Of a DNA stretch of 64,000 nucleotides, positions 52,192 to 60,860 are shown one piece after another. Both the position numbers and the translations under genes were made by a program. The notes beneath the pieces are model-generated. The model searched no databases and was not told where the DNA came from. It saw only the letters and a program-made list of their open reading frames with translations. Source of the DNA: CAWIXB01 sp963839955 (GTDB lineage Bacteria > Actinomycetota > Actinomycetes > JACCUZ01); NCBI GenBank assembly GCA_963839955.1, contig CAWIXB010000001.1, positions 186,001 through 250,000 on the forward strand, written 5' to 3'. The first letter of the stretch is position 1. The number at the start of each line of letters is the position of its first letter.

Positions 52192-52516
52192 TCAGCTCTT
52201 GGCGGTGAGATAGATACGCATTGTGGCCGACGGATCGCCGCCCGCCAACGTGCCACGCAACCGCAGCCACTGCCCGAAGCCGGCGACCGGCCAGGTCACC
52301 AGGCCCACGCCGGTGGCCAGATGCTCCTCGCCGTCCAGGTCGCACCAGGTCAGGCCGTCGGGCGAGATCTGGGTGACCAGCCGCACCGACACGTCCGTGC
52401 CGGCGGTCGCCAACGTGTGCACGAACCAGCGCGCCTCGCCGGCCCAGGCCACCTCGTATGGCTCGGTGACGAAGTCACCGGTGAACGTCGTGTCCCGTTC
52501 GAGGACCGCTGTCTAG
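52192..52516 (-). pseudogene. Small hypothetical protein, N-terminus frameshifted
   Basis: A beta-rich reading frame (TAVLERDTTFTGDFVTEPYE ... GVGLVTWPVAGFGQWLRLRG) of about 108 codons ends at 52192. The only likely ATG (near 52524) is out of frame by one base, and an in-frame TAG precedes the first conserved codon. An internal GTG at 52452 could give 86 residues. It may be the last gene of an operon with the DUF6772-like gene. I do not recognise its family. Confidence 0.5.
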
Positions 52517-52530
52517 ACGCCTGCCGCATG

Positions 52531-53425
52531 TCACCACTCCGTGGAGATGAGGACGGAATCCAGGTACAGGAAGTTGCGGATCGTCGAATGGGTCCGCACC
52601 GAGAAGTAGAAGTTGAGCAGGTTCTCCAGCGAGTCGTAGCGTTCCGCGTACGGCGGGACGGGCACCTCCGACATGTCCATCACCCGGTCGTTGATCTGGA
52701 GCTCGACGCTGCGCCGGGCCTCGGTGTCGATCTGCCAACGCAGGTAGTGCCAGTTGACCTTGGTGGGCACCTCGTTGTAGCAGAGCTCCTGCGGCTCACC
52801 GAAGGGCTGCCAGTCGTCGGGGTTGGGTGCGGTGAAGTCGGCTCCGTAGCCGAGCTTGACCTTCCCCTCGAGGTGCTCGCGCGGGGTCGGTTCGGGCACC
52901 ACCGGGTAGACCCACTGGCGGAGCGAGCTGGTTGTCGAGCGTGGTGTTCAGGTAGCGCGCGACGGTGTGGTAGCGCAGGCCGCCGTCGCCGCACAGGTCG
53001 GTGGCCACGGTGAAGCAGCCGAACTGCGCCTCGGACGGGTGCAGGTTGCCGTCCCAGGTGACGTCGCCGAACTCGTCGCTGCCGGCGGGGTCGACGGTCG
53101 CCTCGGACTTGAAGGTGAAGTAGGCCTCGATCTGCAGCAGCCCGCGCCCGCTCATGGTCAGCCGCCGGATCGCCGTCGCGGTGTGGCCCTGGTACGGCCG
53201 GGTGGCCAGCTTGAGCGCGTACGTGCCACTCATCGCGCCGTGCGTGCCGATGTCGAAGAACGTGCACGAGGACAGTTGCGGTGGCCGGAAGTCGCGCATG
53301 TGGTCATCGACCGTGGACAGGTCGCCGCGGCCGTTGTAGTTGCCCAGCAGCTCGGTCCAGCCATGCGTTCCGGAGTTGAAGTCGTCGTGGGCCAGAATCC
53401 GCCGAAGCGGGTTGAACTTTGACAA
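52531..53425 (-). pseudogene. DUF6772-like protein, one frameshift
   Basis: The two halves, residues 1-170 (MSKFNPLRRILAHDDFNSG to the YHTVARYLNTTLDNQLA region) and a second part from VPEPTPREHLEGKVKLGYGAD to the stop, lie in different frames joined near 52920. Together they give a beta-sandwich protein of about 297 residues resembling the DUF6772 family (assigned from memory, moderate certainty). A carbohydrate-binding-like fold is plausible but no function is known. A perfect operator palindrome lies 131 bp upstream of the start. Confidence 0.6.
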
Positions 53426-53555
53426 CCGGGGGTCGCGCGACCTGATGGCGGATCGCGATGGCGTGCGCGACGAAGTTCGGCGGCCAAGTCGCTCCTGCGC
53501 CGCTCCGATGTGGTCATCCAGCGCTCCTGGAGAAAGGCGGTTGGGCGGGCGCGGA

Positions 53556-53569
53556 CATTAACGTTAATG
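53556..53569. promoter_or_regulatory. LacI-type operator CATTAACGTTAATG
   Basis: A perfect 14-bp palindrome centred on CpG, containing the TTAACGTTAA core. It lies 131 bp upstream of the leftward DUF6772-like gene and 303 bp upstream of the rightward importer, in a 446-bp gene-free gap. Confidence 0.7.
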
Positions 53570-53746
53570 CGCTTGGGGTGTCAAGGGCTCCTGTTCAACT
53601 TGGCGGACGCAAAATCTTCTTTCACGTCGTGCCGCCAGCGAGCGATCTGAGAGTTTCCCCGCGCTCGTCGACCAGCTCATGACCGCCGGGATGGACCTGA
53701 TCTTGACGCTGGAGACTTGCGCCGCTTATGTACATCAACGATCCAG

Positions 53747-53858
53747 TTAGCGTTAATGGAGCGGCTCCAGACCAAGCGTTTAATGCTCAGATGACTTGCA
53801 CGGCCGTGGGTCTGGCACCTAGAGCATCGGCGAGCAGCTCCATTAACGTTAACGGAGC
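53747..53858 (+). promoter_or_regulatory. Two further operators before the ABC importer
   Basis: TTAGCGTTAA (53747-53756) is a one-mismatch copy of the TTAACGTTAA core. At 53837-53858 the core sits in a larger 22-bp palindrome with arms GCTCC/GGAGC and one mismatched pair. The second is only 13 bp from the ATG at 53872, so binding there would block transcription; its right arm GGAGC may also serve as the ribosome binding site. No other gene lies in the gap 53426-53871. Confidence 0.65.
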
Positions 53859-53871
53859 ATAGGACGCGATC

Positions 53872-54795
53872 ATGACGGCGTATCTGATCCGGCGCATCGT
53901 CTTCGCGCTGTTCGTCCTCTGGGGCGCGGTGACGATTGTCTTCCTGGTATTGCGGCTCGTTCCCGGAGATCCCGCCAGCTCATTCTCGGCTCCGATGCGA
54001 CCGCGGACGAGATCGTGGCACTGCGCACGCAGATGGGGCTCGACCGAGCCATTGCTCGTGCAATATGGAATGTACCTGGGCGACGTCGCGCGATTCGATT
54101 TCGGCGACTCCTACCGCTATCACCGCGACGCGATGACGCTGGTCGTCGACCGGCTGCCCGCGACCCTCCAGCTCGCGGTCGTGGCGATGGTGATCGCGCT
54201 GGTGCTCGGCATCGGGCTCGGCGTCGTCGCCGCGCTGCGGGTCAACCGGTTCGCCGACCGCCTGGTGTCGGTCTTCGCCCTGCTCTCCCAGTCGATGCCC
54301 TCGTTCTGGATCGGCATCGTGCTTCATCCTGGTCTTCGCCCGCCAGCTCAACCTGCTGGCCAGCGGCGGACGGGGCGGCCTCGACCAGCTCATCCTGCCG
54401 GCCTGACGCTCGCGCTGCCGGTCATCGCGATCCTGATCCGGCTGACCCGCAGCGGCCTGCTCGACGTCGTGCACGAGGACTACATCCAGACCGCCCGGGC
54501 CAAGGGGCTACGCGAGCGCATCGTGATCTTCCCGCACGCCATCCGCAACGCGCTGATCCCGATCGTCACCGTGGCCGGCATCGAGTTCGGCAAGCTGCTC
54601 GGCGGCGCGGTGATCGTCGAGACGGTGTTCGCCTGGCCCGGCGCCGGACGGCTGCTCATCGACTCCATCTCGGCCCGCGACTACAACGTCGTCCAGGCCG
54701 CGATCCTGCTGATCGCCGGCGGGTTCGTCGTCATCAACCTCGTGGTCGACGTCCTGTACGGCTACCTCGACCCGCGCATCCGACTGGGACGGTGA
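53872..54795 (+). pseudogene. Peptide/nickel-type ABC permease (DppB-like) with paired indels
   Basis: The frame is open for 307 codons and starts as a typical DppB permease (MTAYLIRRIVFALFVLWG), and ends with EFGKLLGGAVIVETVFAWPG and LDPRIRLGR. Two internal stretches are out of frame: about 53976-54047, where the sequence in another frame reads LILGSDATADEIVALRTQMG, and about 54325-54402, which in another frame reads FILVFARQLNLLASGG. Each is bounded by a compensating pair of one-base indels. The first stretch is soluble; the second covers part of a helix. Function as read is doubtful. Confidence 0.8.
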
Positions 54796-54797
54796 GC

Positions 54798-55728
54798 ATG
54801 GACCGCACCGAGGCACCGACCCGCGACCCGGCGACCGACCTCGCGACGCTGCCGGACGCCGTGCCGCCCGAGGCCACCGCGCCGACGACCGGCAAGCCGC
54901 TCGGCCGGCTCCGGATCATCTGTTCGCTCGCGGTGATCGGGTTCTACGTGCTCGCCGCGATCTTCGGGCCGATATCTGCTGAAGTACGACTCCGTCGCGA
55001 CCGACCTGGCCGCCCGGCTCAAGCCGCCCGGCACCCGGCTCGCCGACGGCAGCCTCGCCGTCTTCGGCACCGACCAGGTCGGCCAGGACGTGCTGGCCCA
55101 GATGCTCCAGGGCGCCCGGGTCTCGATCACGGTCGGCGTGGCGACGCTGCTGTTGGCCGGCGTCATCGGCGTCGCGGCCGGGCTCGCCGCGGGCTACCTC
55201 GGGGGCTGGCTCGACGCGGTGCTGATGCGGCTGGCCGACGTGCAGCTCACCTTCCCGTCGATCCTGCTCGCCATCTTCATCGCGTCGATCCTCGGGCCGA
55301 GCGTGGTCAACGTCGTGATCGTGCTGGCCATCTCGAACTGGGTCACGTTCGCCCGGGTCACCCGCAGCCAGGTGCTGACCATCAAGGAGCGGGACTTCGT
55401 CGACGCGGCCCGAACCCTCGGCGCGCGCGGCTGGCACCTGGTGACCCGGACCATCCTGCCCTCCGTGCGTCGCGCCGATCCTCGTGGTGGCGACCGTCGA
55501 GCTCGGACACGTGATCCTCGCCGAGGCGTCGCTGAGCTTCCTCGGCCTGGGCACGCCGGCGAGCACGCCGAGCTGGGGCGTGACCATCGCCAACGGCCGC
55601 GACTATCTGTCCAACGCGTGGTGGATCTCCACCATCCCCGGCATCTTCCTGGCCATCTGGTGATCAGCTTCGGCGTGCTCGGCGACGCCCTGCGCGACCG
55701 CTTCGATCCCCGGCTGAGGAGCATGTGA
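54798..55728 (+). pseudogene. Peptide-type ABC permease (DppC-like), frameshifted
   Basis: DppC-type permease: N-terminal leader and helix (LRIICSLAVIGFYVLAAIFGP), break near 54975, then LKYDSVATDLAARLKPPG, GTDQVGQDVLAQMLQGARVS, five helices and the EAA-like loop DAARTLGARGWHLVTRTILP. A second break near 55470 separates ILVVATVELGHVILAEASLS, and a third near 55660 the end GVLGDALRDRFDPRLRSM. Start may be ATG 54798 or GTG 54792, the latter overlapping the previous stop. Confidence 0.82.
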
Positions 55729-55733
55729 CGCCC

Positions 55734-56771
55734 ATGGACGTCGAGCCACCACCTCCGCAGGCACCGACCGCTGCTGTCGGTGCGCGACCTGACCGTGCGG
55801 TTCCGCACCCGCGCCGGCACGATCACGCCGGTCGACGACATCAGCTTCGACCTCGCCGAGGGCGAGACCCTGGCGGTGCTCGGCGAGACCGGCAGCGGCA
55901 AGAGCGTCACCGCGCAGGCGCTGATGGGCCTGGTGCCGAGCCCGGCCGGGCGGATCACCGGCGGCGAGATCCGGTACGCCGGCGCCGACCTGCTCACCCA
56001 GCCCGCTGCGGAGCGGCGCCAGCTACAACGGCACCGATCTGGCGATGGTGTTCCAGGATCCGCTCAGCTCGCTCAACCCGGTGTTCCGGGTGGGCACGCA
56101 GATCGGTGAGCCGCTTCCGCCGCCGGCGCGGTGCCTCGCGTGCCGAGGCGCGGCGCAGGGCGATCGAGCTGATGGAGCGGGTCGGCATCCCCGACTGCCG
56201 CGGCGCCGGGTCGACGACTACCCGCACCAGTTCTCCGGCGGCATGCGACAGCGCGTGATGATCGCGATGGCGCTGGCCCTCCAACCCGAGGTGCTGATCG
56301 CCGACGAGCCGACGACCGCCCTCGACGTCACCGTGCAGGCGCAGATCATGGCATCTGCTCGCCGAGCCTCAAGGCCGAGCACCGGATGTCGATGATCCTG
56401 ATCACCCACGACCTCGGCGTGGTCGCCGGCGTCGCCGACCGGGTGCATGATCATGTACGCCGGCCGCGTGGTCGAGACCGGTCCGCTGCGCGAGGTCTAC
56501 GAGACCGCCGGGCACCCGTACACCCGTGGGTTGATGGCCTCGATCCCGGAGCTCTCCGGCCGGCGGGACCGGTTGACGCCGATCCCCGGCGCCCCGCCCG
56601 ACCTGACCCGGCTGCCCGGCGGCTGCGCGTTCCGGCCGCGCTGCTCCTTCGCCACCGAGGTCTGCGCCACGGACCGGCCGGAACTGCGCATCGTGCCCGA
56701 CCCGGCCGGAGGCGCACCGCGCCGCCTGCCATCACGCACAGGAGGTGGTCACCGATGGGATCGCCGGCTGA
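55734..56771 (+). pseudogene. Oligopeptide-type ABC ATPase (DppD-like), frameshifted
   Basis: Walker A GETGSGKS, Q-loop VFQDPLSSLNPVF, signature FSGGMRQRVMIAMALAL, Walker B LIADEPTTALDVT and the switch ITHDLGVVAGVAD are all present but spread over three frames, with breaks near 55762, 56020, 56125, 56195, 56350 and 56445. The C-terminal zinc-type Cys region (CAFRPRCSFATEVC) of the Opp family is present, in frame with neither start nor Walker A. The expected stop is TGA 56771, overlapping the next gene by 17 bp. Confidence 0.82.
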
Positions 56772-57764
56772 GCCGCTGCTGTCGGTGCGGGACCTGCACA
56801 CCAGCTTCCCGATCCGCTCCGCCCTGCTGCAGCGCAAGATCGGCGCCGTGCGGGCGGTCGCCGGGGTGTCGTTCGACCTGACCGCGGGCCGGACGCTCGG
56901 GCCTGGTCGGCGAGTCCGGATCGGGCAAGACCACCCTCGCGCGCACGGTCATCGGGCTGGAACGGCCCGAGTCCGGCACGGTGCTGTTCGCCGGCCGCGA
57001 CCTGCTGAGCTCTCCGCCGCGGAGCTGCGGCACACGCGCCGGGAGATCCAGATGGTCTTCCAGGACCCGTACGCGTCGCTGAACCCGCGACTGACGGTCG
57101 AGCAGATCATCAGCGAGGCGTGGCGGGTGCATCCCGGTGTGGTGCCGCGGGACCGCTGGCCGGCCGAGGTGAAGGACCTGCTCGCCCGGGTCGGGCTCGA
57201 CCCGGACCACGCCGGACCGCTATCCGCACCAGTTCTCCGGCGGCCAGCGCCAGCGGGTCGGCATCGCCCGGGCGCTGGCGCTCGAGCCCCGGCTGGTGAT
57301 CTGCGACGAGGCGGTGTCGGCACTGGACGTGTCGGTGCAGGCCCAGGTGCTCAACCTGCTCGTCGACCTGCAGGCCGACCTCGGGCTGACCTACCTGTTC
57401 ATCGCGCACGACCTGTCGGTGGTGCGGCACCTGTGCGACGAGGTCGCGGTGATGTACCTCGGCAAGGTGGTGGAGACCGGCACCCGCGAGACAGATCTTC
57501 ACGGCGCCGGTGCACCCGTACACGCAGGCGCTGCTCTCCGCGGTCCCGGTGACGCGGCCGTGGGCGGAGCCGGAGCGGCGGGAGATCCTCCTCGAGGGCG
57601 ACATCCCGTCGCCGGTGTCACCGCCGAGCGGCTGCCGGTTCCGTACCCGGTGCTGGAAGGCGCAGCCGCGCTGTGCCGACGAGGAGCCGGCCCTGGTCGA
57701 GCGGCTGGACGATCATGCCGCCGCGTGTCATTTCCCGGAGTTGATGAGCGAGGTGGCGGTATGA
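56755..57764 (+). pseudogene. Oligopeptide-type ABC ATPase (OppF-like), frameshifted
   Basis: ATG 56755 follows AGGAGG. The protein begins SPAEPLLSVRDLHTSFPI and has Walker A GESGSGKTT, VFQDPYASLNPRL, FSGGQRQRVGIARALALEP, Walker B LVICDEAVSALDVSVQAQV, switch AHDLSVVRHLCDEV, and the C-terminal CRFRTRCWKAQPRC. Breaks lie near 56902, 57005, 57220 and 57490. Its stop overlaps the ATG of the phosphatase gene. Two ATPases plus two permeases and one binding protein make a complete Opp-type importer if corrected. Confidence 0.82.
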
Positions 57765-58396
57765 CGGTCCGGCTGGTGCTCGTGCGGCACGGCGAGTCCC
57801 GGTGGAACGCCGAGGACCGATACCAGGGACAGGCCGACTCGGGCCTGACCACGCTCGGCCTCGAGCAGGCGGAGGTGGCGGCCGCGGTCCTCGCCGACCA
57901 GTTCGGCACCGCCGACCTGGTGCTCGCCAGCGATCTGCCGCGGGCCAGGGACACCGCCGGAGCGTACGAGCGCTTGCTCGGCCTGCCGGTCCGCGAGGAC
58001 GCCCGCCTGCGCGAGGTCGACGTGGGCGACTGGACCGGCCGCACCTTCGCGGACGTCGCGGCCGCCCATCCCGAGCAGCTAGCGGAGTTCAGGCGCGGGG
58101 TGGACATCCGGCGCGGCGGTGGCGAGACGTACGCCGAGGTGCGCGAGCGGGTCTGGGCGACGCTCACCGAGGCGGCGACGGAGGTCGGTGCCGGCACGGT
58201 GCTGGCGTTCGCGCACGGCGGCCCGATCCGGGTGGCCACCGCGGCCGCGCTGCGCGTCCCCTCGCCCGGTCATACGGCCTTCGCGCCACCGGTCAACTGC
58301 TCGATCACCGTCCTCGACCACGGTCCGGACGGGGCGACCGCGCTGGTCGCCTACAACGTCGCGACCGCGCCCGCGGGTGCCGCCCGCACCGACTGA
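57761..58396 (+). CDS. Histidine phosphatase family protein
   Basis: An intact 211-residue phosphatase of the branch-1 histidine phosphatase family. The phosphohistidine is in LVRHGESRWN (residues 7-16), second His in AFAHGGPIRV, with GDWTGRTFADV and the C-terminal APPVNCSITVL typical of broad-specificity or alpha-ribazole-type phosphatases. The overlap with the ATPase gene (ATGA) makes it part of the importer operon, suggesting it removes a phosphate from the imported compound or its breakdown product (inference). Confidence 0.88.
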   Translation: MTVRLVLVRHGESRWNAEDRYQGQADSGLTTLGLEQAEVAAAVLADQFGTADLVLASDLPRARDTAGAYERLLGLPVREDARLREVDVGDWTGRTFADVAAAHPEQLAEFRRGVDIRRGGGETYAEVRERVWATLTEAATEVGAGTVLAFAHGGPIRVATAAALRVPSPGHTAFAPPVNCSITVLDHGPDGATALVAYNVATAPAGAARTD

Positions 58397-58429
58397 CCCC
58401 GCGCCGATCGCACAACCTGAAGGAGAGGC

Positions 58430-59254
58430 ATGCTCGCCGGTTCGTTCACGTTCGTCGCCATGACCTACAACCTGTGGGGCGACGCGCACCTGGCCCAACG
58501 GGAGTCGGCCATCCGCGACCTGCTGGAGACCCGGCCGCCGGATCTGCTGGCGACACAGGAGCTGCGACCCGGCTCCCGCGCGGTGGTCGACGAGGCGCTG
58601 CCCGGGCACGCCCGGGTGCGGGACGAGTTCCCGGGCTGGGCGGTGCAGAGCAACCTGTGGTGGCGCACCGAGCTGTTCGAGTACGTCACCCACGGCGCGC
58701 ACGACGTCGGAATCCTCGACGAGCACGCCCGGCTGTTCTGGGTCCGGCTGCGCCCGCGCGCCGCCGCGCCCACTCCCGAACTGGTCTTCGCGACCGCACA
58801 TCTGACCTGGCCCGGCCACCGCGACGAGCGGGCGGACGGGGTCAACCGCCGCAGCGGACAGGCCGAGGCGGTGGTCGCCGCCCTCGACGAGGTCGCCGGC
58901 ACCGCACCGTGCCTGTTCACCGTGGACATCAACGACATCGGCGAGCCGTTGTGGGTGCTCGGCAACGGTGGCTTCCTCGACTCATTCACCGCGCTGGGCC
59001 GGACGTCGCCGGTCACCCACCCGGTCGCGCCGCTCCCCTTCGCCACCGGTCGTGGCACCCGGTTGTCCCCGCTGGGCTCCCCGGCCAAGGCCATCGACTG
59101 GATCTTCGCCCGCGGGCCCGTCACCACCCGGGCGAGCGAGGTCGTCGAGTTCTTCTCCGGCGGCATCGCTCCCTCGGACCACAAGCCCGTCGCGGCGACC
59201 TACACCCTGCCACCCGGGAGGCTGACCGACCAAGGAGAGGCAATGATCAGATAG
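58430..59254 (+). CDS. Endonuclease/exonuclease/phosphatase family hydrolase
   Basis: An intact 274-residue EEP-fold enzyme. The metal and catalytic motifs are MTYNLWGD (Asn), LLATQE (Glu), ATAHLTW (His), TVDINDIGEP (Asp-x-Asn-type), KAIDWIF (Asp) and SDHKPVAATY (Asp-His). EEP members hydrolyse phosphodiesters or phosphomonoesters of nucleic acids, sphingomyelin or inositol phosphates. No signal peptide. It lies inside the importer operon; GGAG stands before the ATG. The binding-protein gene begins within its last four codons. Confidence 0.88.
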   Translation: MLAGSFTFVAMTYNLWGDAHLAQRESAIRDLLETRPPDLLATQELRPGSRAVVDEALPGHARVRDEFPGWAVQSNLWWRTELFEYVTHGAHDVGILDEHARLFWVRLRPRAAAPTPELVFATAHLTWPGHRDERADGVNRRSGQAEAVVAALDEVAGTAPCLFTVDINDIGEPLWVLGNGGFLDSFTALGRTSPVTHPVAPLPFATGRGTRLSPLGSPAKAIDWIFARGPVTTRASEVVEFFSGGIAPSDHKPVAATYTLPPGRLTDQGEAMIR

Positions 59255-60757
59255 ATCCCGTGCCGCGCGCGTCCTCGGAAGGGGGGCTCGCGGCCACGGT
59301 GCTGCTCGGCCTCGCGGCCTGCGGCGGCTCCGGCTCCGAAGACACCGGCGACCAGGTTGCGGTACGCGCCGCAGCTCTTCCCGGTCTCCCTGGACGTACA
59401 GCAGTACCCCGCCGAGGAGCCCGTGCAGACCACGGTCCAGCAGGCCCTCGAGACGCTCACCGTCATCGACAAGGGCCAGCCGGCGCCCAAGCTGGCCACA
59501 TCGTGGGACACCCCGGACCCGAAGACCTGGGTCTTCCACCTCCGCGAGGGCGTCACCTTCAGCGACGGCACGCCGTTCACCGCCGCCGACGTGAAGGGTC
59601 GGTCGAACGGCTGATCGGCCTCAAGGGCTCGCTGGCCCCGCTGCTCTCGGCGGTCACCTCGATCGAGGCCACCGACGACAAGACGGTCACCGTCCACACC
59701 TCGGCGCCGCTCGGCACGCTGCCCAGCAGCCTGTCGCTGGTGTTCATCGGCCAGGGTGCGAAGGTCGCCGACGACGCCTACTGGCAGAAGCCGGTCGGCA
59801 CCGGCCCGTTCACCATCGAGTCGTTCAGCCCGGACGACAAGGTGGTGCTCACCCGCAACGAGAACTACTGGGGCGAGAAGGCCAAGGTGGCCCGGCTCGA
59901 GATCCTCGACATGCCGGAGGTCGCCGCCCGGGTGACCGCGCTGTCCAACAACGAGGTCGACGTGCTCGCCTCGATCCCGCCGGACCAGGTTCCCGAGGTG
60001 TCCGGTGTGGACGGCGTCAAGTACGGCACCGGCGACAGCTACAACTACTACTTCATCTGGTTCAACCAGAAGCGCAAGCCGTTCGACGACGTGCAGGGTA
60101 CGGCGGGCGTTGCTGCACGCGCTGGACCTCGGGCACGATCAGCGGCCTGTTCGGCGACTGGGCGCGCGTCGGCAAGTCGCCGGTCACCCAGGCGGTCTTC
60201 GGCGCCACGCAGCTGCAGCCGGCGCACGACCCCGCACTGGCCAAGCAGCTGCTCGCCGAGGCCGGCTTCCCCAACGGCATCGAGATCTCCATGCAGTGGC
60301 CGCTGGAGGGGGGCCCGAACATCAAGGCCATGGCGCAGGCGTTCATCTCCGACTGGGCCAAGGCCGGCATCAAGGTGACGCCCCAGGAGAAGGAGCGGGC
60401 CCTGGCTCAAGGACTTCGCCGCGCTCAACTGGGACATGAACCTGCAGACCAACACCACGGGCACCGGAGACGCCGACTTCACCCTCGACCGGCTCTACAC
60501 CTGCGCGGCCAAGCGGATGGGCTACTGCAACGAGCAGCTCGACAAGCGATCATGGCCCAGCGCGGGCGTCGCTCGACCCGGGCGAGCGCAAGACGCTGTA
60601 CGCCCAGGCGGCTCAGATCCTCTGGGAGGACGCGGCCGCGGTCTTCCCGGTGGACCTGAAGAACAACTACGCCGTTCGCGAGAACGTCCAGGGGTTCACG
60701 ATGCCAATCAACGGGCGGGCGAAGTTCGCGGGGGTCTCGATCGGTTCGGCCGGCTGA
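59243..60757 (+). pseudogene. Family 5 solute-binding lipoprotein (Opp/Dpp type), frameshifted
   Basis: AGGAGAG precedes ATG 59243, but the fourth codon is TAG; one extra base gives a signal peptide with lipobox LAAC (near 59318). The body shows family 5 features: LATSWDTPDPKTWVFHLREGVTF, GTGPFTIESFSPDDKVVLTRN, VRRALLHALD, and NAKRMGYCNEQLDK-like late region, ending SIGSAG at 60757. Breaks lie near 59250, 59350, 59600, 60100, 60135, 60410 and 60550. It would bind the ligand of the importer. Confidence 0.82.
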
Positions 60758-60795
60758 CCGCCACCCGGCGTGAGGGTTCTTCTTCTCGGCATCGA

Positions 60796-60838
60796 CTCGG
60801 GCACGGCCAGCACCAAGGAAGTGCTGGCCGTGCCCGAG
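60796..60838 (+). terminator. 18-bp perfect inverted repeat after the importer operon
   Basis: CTCGGGCACGGCCAGCAC (60796-60813) pairs perfectly with 60821-60838 around a 7-base loop CAAGGAA. It stands 38 bp after the binding-protein stop and 23 bp before the dehydrogenase start. It lacks a T tract but is long enough to act as a terminator. Read as protein, the left part resembles an FGGY-kinase N-terminus (LLLGIDSGTASTK), so it may derive from coding DNA. Confidence 0.65.
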
Positions 60839-60860
60839 GGCCACATCAATGGAGGTCGCA

